Shown: positions 42,112 through 48,527 of the stretch, piece by piece | How positions within the stretch are numbered: the first letter of the stretch is position 1 | Layout: each line of letters begins with the position of its first letter | From: JBKHAJ01 sp964641125 | GTDB lineage: Bacteria > Spirochaetota > Spirochaetia > SPDA01 > CAZSGZ01 | Direction of reading: 5' to 3' | DNA length: 48,527 nt | NCBI GenBank assembly: GCA_964641125.1 | Contig: CAZXMO010000017.1 | Coordinates: 1 to 48,527, forward strand | The notes under the pieces: generated by a model | Told to the model about the DNA's origin: nothing | Databases searched by the model: none | Seen by the model: only the letters and a program-made list of their open reading frames with translations | Translations under genes and position numbers: made by a program

Positions 42112-44430
42112 TTAGAACGCAGTCTCGAAACCCGCTTGGAGGTCTTCGAGGAGGGCAACTATCTCGTCGTCGGTTTCGGTCCGTATCCGTTTTTCCACCA
42201 CCGGTTGCAGGATCCGTTTCGGGGTGTCCCTGAGGATCGCCGTAGCGAGCTCGGAGACATCCCCGTCGAGACTGTACTCGATGATTCTCATATACCCCTT
42301 CTCGCTTCCGCTCTGCGCGAGGGCGTAGATGATCCGCTGCTTCTGCCCCGGTGCGAGATCGGGGAAGCCGAGGGTTTCCGCGAGCTCACCGGCGGCGGAG
42401 GAACCTAAATCGCCCAAGGTCTCGAGGACCAGGGTCCGCGTCTCTTTGTCATCGCTCCGCTTGAAGAGACCCTCCAGGGAAGAAACCACCCCTTCGGTGG
42501 AGCGCCCGATCTCCCGTACCGCGTCGAGGGCGGCCGCCTTGATCAGGGTGTCTTTCTCCCCTAAGGCTATGCGCGCCAGGAGCTCCGCGGTATCCTCTTC
42601 GGAATCGCCTAGGCTTGCGCTTCCCAGATCGCCGAGGGCCTCAATAGCGAAATACCGGAGCATAGAGTATTTCCCGCCCCGCATCTTGACCACGGTAGTC
42701 AGGGTCTGGACGATATCCTCGTTCACCGTCCCGAGACGGCCTAGGGTCCTCACCGAGTTGATCCGAACCCCCATCGGCTCGGTCTCGGATGTGATAAGCC
42801 GCCTCAAGTCTTCGATCATCCGGGTATTACCGGTGTTCCCCATCTTGTACAGCGCCCAGGTGGCGTTCTGTTTGACCTCGGGGTAGGGGCTCTTCAGGAG
42901 CCCCGCGAGGGCCGCCGCCGTCGTCGGGTCGGCGAGCTCGGCGAGGACCGCCGATGACTCCGCTAAGAGATACTCGTCGTCCGATGTCATAACCGCCCGG
43001 GACAAGGTCCCGGAAACCGCCTTGGGATTATACTCGTAGAGGCGTTCGAAGGCGTCTCCCGCGGCCTTCCGGATCTCGTCCGATCTGCTCGCGAGACTCG
43101 ACTGGATCACCGTCACCGCCCTCGCCCCCTCGGGGTTCTTTCCGATCTCCTCGAGGAGGGTTCTTTCGAGGGGCTCGGAGATGTTCTCGTCCCGGAGCAT
43201 CGAGGTGTACAGGGTGATTATCTGGGCGTTTCCGGCGATATTCACCGCTTTGACGAGCTCGATCTTGACCTCCTCCTCCTTCTCGTTCCGAAGAGCATTG
43301 ATCAGGAGATTGAGATTCGCCTGACTGGGATAGGCGGCGAGACCCTTGGCCGCTAAAATCCGCATCTCTCCGTCGGCGGAGGAAAGGTAAGAGGTAAGGA
43401 TGGTGTTGATCGAACGGTCGGTATTCCCGCCCTGGGCGAGTTTGCTTACCGCCTGCAGGATCGCGAAGGTCTCAGCCTCGGAGGGGCCGTCTTCGGTCCC
43501 GACAGCCTCGATCCGGGAGGTCAGTATTTCACGGCTCCGTTCACCGCCGATCCTTCCCAAGGCCCGGTACAGGGCTATCCGGACCTCCTCGTCCCCGGCG
43601 GTTTCCAGGAGGGCCATCAGTTTCTTCTCTGCCTCGTCGTTGCCGATCTCCCCGAGGGCGCGGATGCACTCGGCACGGTAGGCTTCGGTATTCATGAGCT
43701 CGAGGATATAGTCGACGGCGAAGGGGTCTTTGAGCTTTCCTAGGGTCTTGATCGCGTACTTAGTGCGCACTTGGTTGACATCCCGCTCGTTTAAGGCGGT
43801 CTGGATGAGGGCGGAGACCAGCATGTTTTTGTCTTCCTCGACGAGGTCGTCAGGAATGGGATATCCCTGCTCGATCATGGTAAAGAGCTTGTCCCTCGCC
43901 TCGTTGAAGGTCCGCTCGTCCCTGCTGCTTTCGTTCTTATAGGCCCCGACCATGGTTCCGATGAGAGCGTTCATCTCGGCCATCGCCTTGCGCCGGGCCG
44001 AGGGGGAAAGGTAGAGCCCGTCGATCCCGAGCTCTTCCTTTTTCTCGATCAACTCGGCTATCGTACGCCGGTAGTTCAGGCCGATCAATTCGGGAATCGT
44101 CCCTTCGGCATCCTCGAGGGCGCCTTGGACCGCCTCGAGCTCCTCCATCAGGAAGAAGGGATAATTCTCGGAGATGAAATCCATAATCTCCTGGACCTGT
44201 ATTATTCCGTCCTTGACCCGGGAATCGGGGACCAGCTCGTCCATGTCGTCGAGCCGGTCGAGGCTGCCGTTGTGGTTTAAGTCGATGTACCCCTGCCGCA
44301 ATTCCGGAAAGATGCCGGTCAGGGCACGTCCGAGGCTGTTGTCTATCACTTCCGCTCCCAGTGCCCCCGCACCGAAGGCACTGAGAATTACGATAAGTGT
44401 AAAAATGGAGATCTTTTTCATTCGAGTCAT
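42112..44430 (-). CDS. Exported HEAT-repeat protein with an EF-hand-like loop
   Basis: 772 residues. Signal peptide in the first 26 residues (MKKISIFTLIVILSAFGAGA). Residues 50-62 form a DLNHNGSLDRLDD calcium-binding-like loop with Asp/Asn/Ser at positions 1, 3, 5, 7, 9 and 12. From about 200 to the end come repeated helix pairs of HEAT/PBS-lyase type (AIKTLGKLKDPFAVDYILEL, CIRALGEIGNDEAEKKLMAL, ALYRALGRIGGERSREIL and so on). It is likely a periplasmic scaffold that binds another protein; partner unknown. The ATG is six bases after a -10-like box. The possible AGGA ribosome site is the same stretch, so either reading is possible. Confidence 0.82.
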   Translation of the reverse strand: MTRMKKISIFTLIVILSAFGAGALGAEVIDNSLGRALTGIFPELRQGYIDLNHNGSLDRLDDMDELVPDSRVKDGIIQVQEIMDFISENYPFFLMEELEAVQGALEDAEGTIPELIGLNYRRTIAELIEKKEELGIDGLYLSPSARRKAMAEMNALIGTMVGAYKNESSRDERTFNEARDKLFTMIEQGYPIPDDLVEEDKNMLVSALIQTALNERDVNQVRTKYAIKTLGKLKDPFAVDYILELMNTEAYRAECIRALGEIGNDEAEKKLMALLETAGDEEVRIALYRALGRIGGERSREILTSRIEAVGTEDGPSEAETFAILQAVSKLAQGGNTDRSINTILTSYLSSADGEMRILAAKGLAAYPSQANLNLLINALRNEKEEEVKIELVKAVNIAGNAQIITLYTSMLRDENISEPLERTLLEEIGKNPEGARAVTVIQSSLASRSDEIRKAAGDAFERLYEYNPKAVSGTLSRAVMTSDDEYLLAESSAVLAELADPTTAAALAGLLKSPYPEVKQNATWALYKMGNTGNTRMIEDLRRLITSETEPMGVRINSVRTLGRLGTVNEDIVQTLTTVVKMRGGKYSMLRYFAIEALGDLGSASLGDSEEDTAELLARIALGEKDTLIKAAALDAVREIGRSTEGVVSSLEGLFKRSDDKETRTLVLETLGDLGSSAAGELAETLGFPDLAPGQKQRIIYALAQSGSEKGYMRIIEYSLDGDVSELATAILRDTPKRILQPVVEKRIRTETDDEIVALLEDLQAGFETAF

Positions 44431-44436
44431 GGAATC

Positions 44437-44465
44437 ATCCTATAGAATGCCTATGCAGCTGTCAA
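44437..44465 (-). promoter_or_regulatory. Promoter of the HEAT-repeat gene
   Basis: Minus strand -35 TTGACA (44460-44465), 17-base spacer, -10 TAGGAT (44437-44442), six bases to ATG 44430. Confidence 0.5.
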
Positions 44466-44473
44466 TGATGTAT

Positions 44474-44495
44474 GGAGTGCCCCCGATCGTGGGGA
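44474..44495 (+). repeat. Dispersed 22-bp palindromic repeat, copy 2
   Basis: Same 22 bases as 22590-22611 in opposite orientation, between the fpg stop and the HEAT promoter. Confidence 0.7.
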
Positions 44496-44511
44496 CTGGG
44501 AGGGAGAGTTT

Positions 44512-45300
44512 TTATTCTTCTTTCTGACACCTCGGACAGAAATAGGTGCCCCTGCCGCTTACTACGATCCGTACGACCGGCCCTCCGCATCGGGGGCAAG
44601 AGTCTTCTTCGTCCCTGTGGGGGATGAGGTAGTTCTCGGGCAGCCTGGGGACCTCGGCGTTCTTCTCGACGGAGGTGGTAAGAACGTCGATCATGGTGTC
44701 GTAGAGAAGGCCGATTTTCTCGGAGCTCAAGGTTTTCTTGCCGGTTTTCGGATGGATCTTTGCCTGAAAGAGGATCTCGTCGGTGTAGATGTTTCCCACT
44801 CCGGCAATATTCTTTTGATTCATAAAGACCGATTTGACCGATCCGCTCCCCTTGGTAAAAAGATTTTCGAACTCATCCCGGGATATAGACAGGGCGTCCG
44901 GTCCGAGGGATTTCGCCTCGAGGAAGTCTTGGAGGGACTTGGTCAATCCGAGCCGGCCGAGCTTCCTCGGCGCGGTGTAGGCGAGGTGATATCCGTTAGT
45001 GAAATCGAGTTCGAGGCAGGTGTATTCGGGGGTGTCCTCCTCGTCCTTGTAGTATGACAAGTCGCCGGTCATCCCGAAGTGGAGGATCAAGTATTTGCCT
45101 GAATCGAGCCGGATGAACAGGTATTTGCCGTGACGAGTGGTTTCTTCGAGGGTGCGGTCCGTGATGGAGCTCGAAAAGTCGGTAGGGCTTATCCCCGTAA
45201 GCAGCTCGGGGGCGCTGAGCTCGAAACCGCTGATCTTTTTGTGGAGGGCGGTCGAATCGACATACCGCTTGCGTGCTTCTACGTCGGGGAGTTCAGGCAT
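44512..45300 (-). CDS. mutM: Fpg/MutM-type formamidopyrimidine-DNA glycosylase
   Basis: 262 residues, base-excision repair of oxidised purines. MPELPDVE supplies the catalytic Pro2 and Glu3, TRHGKYLFI the conserved Lys, KSVFMNQKNIAGVGNIYTDE the helix-two-turn-helix, and CPRCGGPV with YFCPRCQ the zinc finger. The family spans Fpg and Nei; the ELP start and zinc-finger pattern favour Fpg, but substrate preference is not certain. The ATG is six bases after TAGAAT and has no ribosome site in range, so a leaderless mRNA is predicted. Divergent from the baeRF gene across 105 bases. Confidence 0.85.
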   Translation of the reverse strand: MPELPDVEARKRYVDSTALHKKISGFELSAPELLTGISPTDFSSSITDRTLEETTRHGKYLFIRLDSGKYLILHFGMTGDLSYYKDEEDTPEYTCLELDFTNGYHLAYTAPRKLGRLGLTKSLQDFLEAKSLGPDALSISRDEFENLFTKGSGSVKSVFMNQKNIAGVGNIYTDEILFQAKIHPKTGKKTLSSEKIGLLYDTMIDVLTTSVEKNAEVPRLPENYLIPHRDEEDSCPRCGGPVVRIVVSGRGTYFCPRCQKEE

Positions 45301-45306
45301 CTCATT

Positions 45307-45335
45307 ATTCTACCTTTCCGGCTCCGGATCGTCCA
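45307..45335 (-). promoter_or_regulatory. Promoter of the fpg/mutM gene
   Basis: Minus strand -35 TGGACG (45330-45335), 17-base spacer, -10 TAGAAT (45307-45312), six bases to ATG 45300. Confidence 0.5.
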
Positions 45336-45405
45336 TAATCCAAATGGTCTATTGTCCGTGTTCTCCGGGGAGCAGTACCTTTGATGCGGGAGGATTAGAA
45401 AAGCT

Positions 45406-46584
45406 ATGGAAACCGTAACACTCGATGATCTCAAACAACTTGCGCAGACGCATACAGGTCCTCATGTTTCCCTGTTTCTGCCCACCGTGAAAGCGGGGAC
45501 AGATACCAGGCAGAATGCGACCCGGTTCAAGAATGTTGTAACCGAAGCAAAACAACTCCTTGAAACTCGGGGTGTCGATGCTAAGACGATCGACAAAATC
45601 GTCGCCCCCGCGGTCGATAGGATAGACGATACTTTTTATTGGCAGCAGCAGGACGAGGGGCTGGCCGCCTTCTTAGGGGAAGCGAGGGGTGATTTCTTCC
45701 GACTCCCGGTATCCTTCGATGAGGAGGTCGTTGCCGACGAGCATTTCTATATCAAGCCGCTTTTGAGATACTTCAACGGAGACGGCCGATACTACGTCCT
45801 CATTCTCAACCTGTCCAAGGTCGCTCTGTATGTGGGCAGCCGGCATACTATAACCGAGATCGATATTCCCGGCGAACCGCTCAATCTGGAAAACATCTTG
45901 AAATACGACCTTCAGGAGAAGCAGCAGCACAGCCACACCCGACGCCCCGAGCAGCAGGGAGGCCGGAGGGCTTTCTTCCACGGCCACGGGAGCGGAACGG
46001 ACGGAATGAACGACAAGAAAGAACAGGCCTCCCGGTTCATGCACGCCGTTTCCGACCGGGTATTTCCCTTGTTGAATCTCAAGTCGGTCCCCCTAGTCCT
46101 GGTCGGACAGGAGTACCTCCTGCCTATTTACGAAGAGGCTTCCGAGGAGAAAGGAAGGGAGATCGTCCGGGTCCCGGTGAATCCGGAACGGGTCCTCGAG
46201 AAGATAGACGACAATAAACTCCTCGAGCTCGTCTGGCCCGAGGTCTCGCCTCTCTTTACGCGGATCGAAACGGAGACCCTCGATACCTTTCGCGACCTTA
46301 CCGGGAGTGAAAAGGTATCTGCCGACCTCGAAGAGATAGTGACCGCGGCATGCAACGGCCGGACCGAAGCACTTTTCGTCAAAGACGGCAGCCGTGTATG
46401 GGGCAAGGTCGATCCTCAGAACCAGAAGGTGGAGATCCATGAGAATATGGAGGACCGGGACGTGGAGCTCCTCAACACGGCCGTCGTGGAGACTCTCCTG
46501 CACGGGAGTGAAAAGGTCTTTCACCTCGAGTCGGACAGGATGCCCGTCCCCGGCGCGGAGGCCGCTGCGGTATTCAGGTATTAA
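45406..46584 (+). CDS. baeRF-family (bacterial eRF1-like) protein
   Basis: 392 residues resembling the bacterial archaeo-eukaryotic release factor (baeRF3-type) group: the opening GPHVSLFLPTVKAGTDTRQN and RFKNVVTEAKQLLE, the strand DEGLAAFLGEARGDFFRLP, the central YYVLILNLSKVALYVGSR, and the C-terminal EIVTAACNGRTEALFVKDG. A Gly/His-rich loop (QQGGRRAFFHGHGSG, about 183-197) lies near where eRF1 has GGQ, but no GGQ is present, so peptide release is not supported. The family is proposed to act on ribosomes; actual role unknown. Ribosome site GGGAGGA. A TTGTCC/TACCTT pair with 18-base spacer precedes it. Confidence 0.75.
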   Translation: METVTLDDLKQLAQTHTGPHVSLFLPTVKAGTDTRQNATRFKNVVTEAKQLLETRGVDAKTIDKIVAPAVDRIDDTFYWQQQDEGLAAFLGEARGDFFRLPVSFDEEVVADEHFYIKPLLRYFNGDGRYYVLILNLSKVALYVGSRHTITEIDIPGEPLNLENILKYDLQEKQQHSHTRRPEQQGGRRAFFHGHGSGTDGMNDKKEQASRFMHAVSDRVFPLLNLKSVPLVLVGQEYLLPIYEEASEEKGREIVRVPVNPERVLEKIDDNKLLELVWPEVSPLFTRIETETLDTFRDLTGSEKVSADLEEIVTAACNGRTEALFVKDGSRVWGKVDPQNQKVEIHENMEDRDVELLNTAVVETLLHGSEKVFHLESDRMPVPGAEAAAVFRY

Positions 46585-46594
46585 CCCGGCACGG

Positions 46595-46623
46595 TTGAAG
46601 GAGCCCGCCGGCGGGCTTATAAT
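46595..46623 (+). promoter_or_regulatory. Promoter of the Nudix gene with a palindromic spacer
   Basis: -35 TTGAAG (46595-46600), 17-base spacer, -10 TATAAT (46618-46623). Sixteen bases at 46602-46617 are a perfect palindrome (AGCCCGCC and its complement) that fills the spacer. This could be an operator or a hairpin from the end of the baeRF mRNA; no T-run follows, so a simple terminator is unlikely. Confidence 0.6.
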
Positions 46624-46631
46624 CCCCCTAC

Positions 46632-47168
46632 ATGAGTGATGCGGAAACAACCGAATACTTCGACATTGTAGACGACTCGGGACGGGTAGTCGGGCGGGCG
46701 CCCCGCGCGGTCTGCCACGGAGACCCCTCCCTCATACACCGGTCGGTGCACATCTACGTTTTTAACCGCCGCGGGGAAATCCTGCTGCAGCTCAGGTCGA
46801 AGAGTAAGGACATTCAGCCCGGCAGGTGGGACACCTCGGTGGGCGGACACCTCGACTCGGGAGAGGACTACGACCGGGCCGCGCGGCGGGAGCTCCGCGA
46901 GGAGCTCGGGGTCGATATCGGCCCGGGCGGCTCCGAACCCGGCCTGGAGCACCTCTTCGACATACGTATCCGAAACGAGATCGAGTCGGAAAACGCACGG
47001 GTCTACGCCTTCCGTTCGGAGGGACCTTTCGTTTTTGCCGCCGATGAGATCGACGAGGTCCGCTTCTGGCCTCCCTCCGATATCGAGGCGGCCCTCGGGA
47101 CCGGGAAGCTCACCCCGAACCTGGAACGGGAGTTCCTAAGGCTCACGGAGAGCGGTCTACCCCTCTAA
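46632..47168 (+). CDS. Nudix hydrolase (Idi-like subgroup)
   Basis: 178 residues. EYFDIVDDSGRVVGRAPRA and HRSVHIYVFNRRGEILLQLR resemble YfcD- and isopentenyl-diphosphate-isomerase-like Nudix proteins. The Nudix box is complete (GHLDSGEDYDRAARRELREE). These usually hydrolyse a nucleoside diphosphate linked to another group; substrate not readable. The ATG lies eight bases after TATAAT without a ribosome site. The 3' end overlaps the end of the convergent MotA-like gene by 12 bases. Confidence 0.88.
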   Translation: MSDAETTEYFDIVDDSGRVVGRAPRAVCHGDPSLIHRSVHIYVFNRRGEILLQLRSKSKDIQPGRWDTSVGGHLDSGEDYDRAARRELREELGVDIGPGGSEPGLEHLFDIRIRNEIESENARVYAFRSEGPFVFAADEIDEVRFWPPSDIEAALGTGKLTPNLEREFLRLTESGLPL

Positions 47169-47627
47169 TCTGTTCAGCCGCTTCTCGAGGCCCGCCCGGA
47201 AGGGCACGGGGATGAGCAGTGTAAAGATAATCCCGTACAAAAGTGTAAGTAGGGCCAAGGACGCGCCGAACCCGACCCGAACGGACATCTCTAAGGCGCC
47301 GAGCATGGACATCGCGCCGATGACGGTGCCGATAAAACCGGACACGATGAGATAGATCTGCATACTCCGGAAGAATTGAATCCCGTTTAAGATCTCCTCC
47401 CGCGGGACGGGGGGGGAGCCGTCCCCGGTTACTTCGAAGGCGGCCTTGAAGGCCCGTCCCATCTCCCGGAACGAGAACCCCCCCCGGAGCAGGGTGAGGG
47501 TAACCAGGGTCACCATCAGGAAGGATGGGAGATTCAGGAAGTGTCCCATCTTTCCTCCGGAGGTGATGACTGCGGCGGCAATCAATACAAGAAAAATAAC
47601 GATCGAGAAAAAATATCCTTTCTTCAT
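47157..47627 (-). CDS. Compact MotA/ExbB-like proton-channel-family membrane protein
   Basis: 156 residues with about four hydrophobic segments. LNLPSFLMVTLVTLTLLRGG resembles the MotA second segment, while GFIGTVIGAMSMLGALEM and GASLALLTLLYGIIFTLLI resemble the MotA/ExbB signature helices. Real MotA has about 260-290 residues with a large cytosolic loop; that loop is largely absent here. No MotB or ExbD partner is encoded nearby. Its ATG overlaps the stop of the 110-residue protein, placing it in the ECF sigma operon. A stress-related channel or scaffold is possible, but I do not assign a function. Confidence 0.65.
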   Translation of the reverse strand: MKKGYFFSIVIFLVLIAAAVITSGGKMGHFLNLPSFLMVTLVTLTLLRGGFSFREMGRAFKAAFEVTGDGSPPVPREEILNGIQFFRSMQIYLIVSGFIGTVIGAMSMLGALEMSVRVGFGASLALLTLLYGIIFTLLIPVPFRAGLEKRLNRLEG

Positions 47628-47956
47628 GAGTTCTTCTCCTCTTCTAATCGTGACTTGAGGGTCAGGAAGAATCTTTCGATTCCCTCCTCGGCCTTCGTTT
47701 CCATTCCGTACTCTCGATACACGGCGGTGACCGTCCGGGCCAGGGGATTGTCCCGCAGGACCTCGGAGAAGGGAAGCACCGCCGCGGCGAGCATGGCGGC
47801 GTAGGCTAAGGCCGCGAATATACGGGCTCGCGGTTCCGTATCCCCTGCTTTCGCCGCCTTTTCGGGGGCGGTTACATCGTTCGGCGGGGTACGCCGGGAA
47901 ACAGACCGCATCCGTTCCTCGAAGTAATTTTTAAGCAGTCGATCTTCTCTCTTCAT
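47624..47956 (-). CDS. Small single-span membrane protein in the anti-sigma position
   Basis: 110 residues. A charged cytosolic N-terminus (KREDRLLKNYFEERM), one membrane span (about 45-62, FAALAYAAMLAAAVL), then a short charged outer or inner tail. It lies directly after the ECF sigma gene and before the MotA-like gene. Position and topology fit a minimal anti-sigma factor, but no zinc-binding or anti-sigma signature is seen. Its start codon lies in a 13-bp tandem repeat that also encodes the end of the sigma factor. Confidence 0.65.
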   Translation of the reverse strand: MKREDRLLKNYFEERMRSVSRRTPPNDVTAPEKAAKAGDTEPRARIFAALAYAAMLAAAVLPFSEVLRDNPLARTVTAVYREYGMETKAEEGIERFFLTLKSRLEEEKNS

Positions 47957-47992
47957 ATCCTATCTCCATATCCTATCTCCATATCCTCTCTC
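47954..47992. repeat. Three copies of a 13-bp tandem repeat at the sigma/anti-sigma junction
   Basis: Plus strand unit CATATCCTATCTC, two perfect copies then one with a single change (CATATCCTCTCTC). On the minus strand each copy ends in ATG and neighbouring copies supply GGAG seven bases upstream. Unit length is not a multiple of three. Confidence 0.85.
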
Positions 47993-48490
47993 CTGGAGGA
48001 AGGCTTTCAGTCCCTTCCTGATTTCGTGGACCCGGTATTTGACCGTTCCCGCGGGCATGTCCAGTACACCGGAAATCTCCCGGTACTTGAAATTCTCGTG
48101 GAACCGCAGGAACGCTATCTGTCTGTCGTTCCTCTCTAAGGAGCCGAGAAAGGATTCCACGAGATCTATCTCCTCGGCCTCCACGGCGGCCTCCTCCGGG
48201 TTCGGCTCCCTCGCCTCGACGGTGCGGGGGAGAGGGGCGTGCCGGTTGTGTACGTACTTCCGGGCGGTGTCGATGCAGTGGTTCCGGGCGATTCTATAGA
48301 TCCAGGTTTGCATGCTGTAGGCGGAATCGTACTTCCCGAGGTTGCGGTACACCTTGACGAGCACCTCCTGGGCCATATCCTCCGCCTCTCCCGCCAAGAG
48401 GAGGCTGAAGCTTCCGCAGAAGACGACCAGCGGTCTATAGTACCTGTCCCAGATCCGCTCGAACTGTGTTTTCCGCCGTTTTTCCGCCAT
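47960..48490 (-). CDS. ECF-type RNA polymerase sigma factor
   Basis: 176 residues. Region 2: YYRPLVVFCGSFSLLLAGEA then EDMAQEVLVKVYRNL and MQTWIYRIARNHCIDTARK. Region 4: NDRQIAFLRFHENFKYREIS then GVLDMPAGTVKYRVHEIRKG. No extra C-terminal domain. It likely directs a stress or envelope regulon together with the small membrane protein and MotA-like protein downstream. No ribosome site is seen before ATG 48490; TATAGT lies eight bases upstream, with a possible -35 at the very window edge. The last eight residues are encoded by the 13-bp repeat. Confidence 0.92.
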   Translation of the reverse strand: MAEKRRKTQFERIWDRYYRPLVVFCGSFSLLLAGEAEDMAQEVLVKVYRNLGKYDSAYSMQTWIYRIARNHCIDTARKYVHNRHAPLPRTVEAREPNPEEAAVEAEEIDLVESFLGSLERNDRQIAFLRFHENFKYREISGVLDMPAGTVKYRVHEIRKGLKAFLQERGYGDRIWR

Positions 48491-48527
48491 ACTCTACTAC
48501 TATATACGGGAAAGTCGGGGAAAGGTT

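Noticed and set aside
46602..46617. Palindrome after the baeRF gene as a plain rho-independent terminator
   Set aside because: No T-run follows and it fits exactly within a good promoter spacer, so it was described as part of the promoter instead.
47954..47992. CRISPR-like array
   Set aside because: Units are 13 bases, directly adjacent, without spacers; the same holds for the repeat at 22460.
1..48527. tRNA, rRNA or insertion sequences
   Set aside because: All intergenic stretches were read for cloverleaf ends, rRNA landmarks and transposase fragments, and none was convincing.

Overview
The window looks like a draft-genome scaffold from a free-living, GC-rich member of the Spirochaetia. 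The evidence is indirect. The secreted sugar-binding protein carries the FAGGQKEAA-type signal-peptide end usual in that group. A membrane-anchored chemoreceptor and CheD are present, as are a lipoprotein with a loose lipobox and a C-terminal LysM, a spore-photoproduct-lyase-like radical SAM enzyme in a non-sporulating context, and many UroD-like and sugar ABC genes. Two runs of exactly 100 N (22485-22584, 33350-33449) are scaffolding gaps. No rRNA, tRNA, insertion sequence or CRISPR array was seen, and no stretch over 300 bases lacks a gene.

Layout. 1-758: the 3' end of a TetR-type regulator, then a decayed RND efflux pair in which both the membrane fusion protein and the pump carry large internal deletions. 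738-14834: alpha-glucan metabolism (a large GH13 enzyme, 4-alpha-glucanotransferase MalQ, glycogen phosphorylase GlgP) wrapped around an AddB-AddA helicase-nuclease pair. 14896-22391: homoserine dehydrogenase, a LysM lipoprotein, a ParB-like protein overlapping a radical SAM (SPL-like) gene, CheD, an orphan UgpC/MsmK-type ABC ATPase and an SGNH hydrolase.

22612-38705 is the most interesting part. Two unusual regulators consist of a GntR winged helix fused to an extracellular-type solute-binding domain that has no signal peptide. The first is divergent from UroD-like U1, UroD-like U2 and an aldose-epimerase-like gene, with a 26-bp palindrome over the U1 -10 box. The second is co-transcribed with UroD-like U3. 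A shared 16-bp operator sits just after the -10 box both of the U3-regulator operon and of the next operon (sugar-binding protein, ABC ATPase, permease, UroD-like U4, and an AraA/FucI-family isomerase). I infer two paralogous sugar-responsive regulons in which UroD-family (MtaA/CmuA-type fold) proteins act beside carbohydrate import and isomerisation. No corrinoid protein or haem gene is nearby. A PAS-GGDEF-EAL protein and an ABM-domain protein lie between the two clusters.

38790-48490: an orphan GroES, a chemoreceptor with six predicted membrane spans, an aldo/keto reductase, an exported HEAT-repeat protein with an EF-hand-like loop, an Fpg/MutM-type glycosylase, a baeRF (eRF1-like) protein, a Nudix hydrolase, and an operon of an ECF sigma factor, a small membrane protein and a compact MotA/ExbB-like channel protein. 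Several genes here and elsewhere (glgP, fpg, HEAT, and more weakly gntR1 and the aldo/keto reductase) have a promoter whose -10 box ends exactly six bases before the ATG with no clear ribosome binding site, which predicts leaderless mRNAs.
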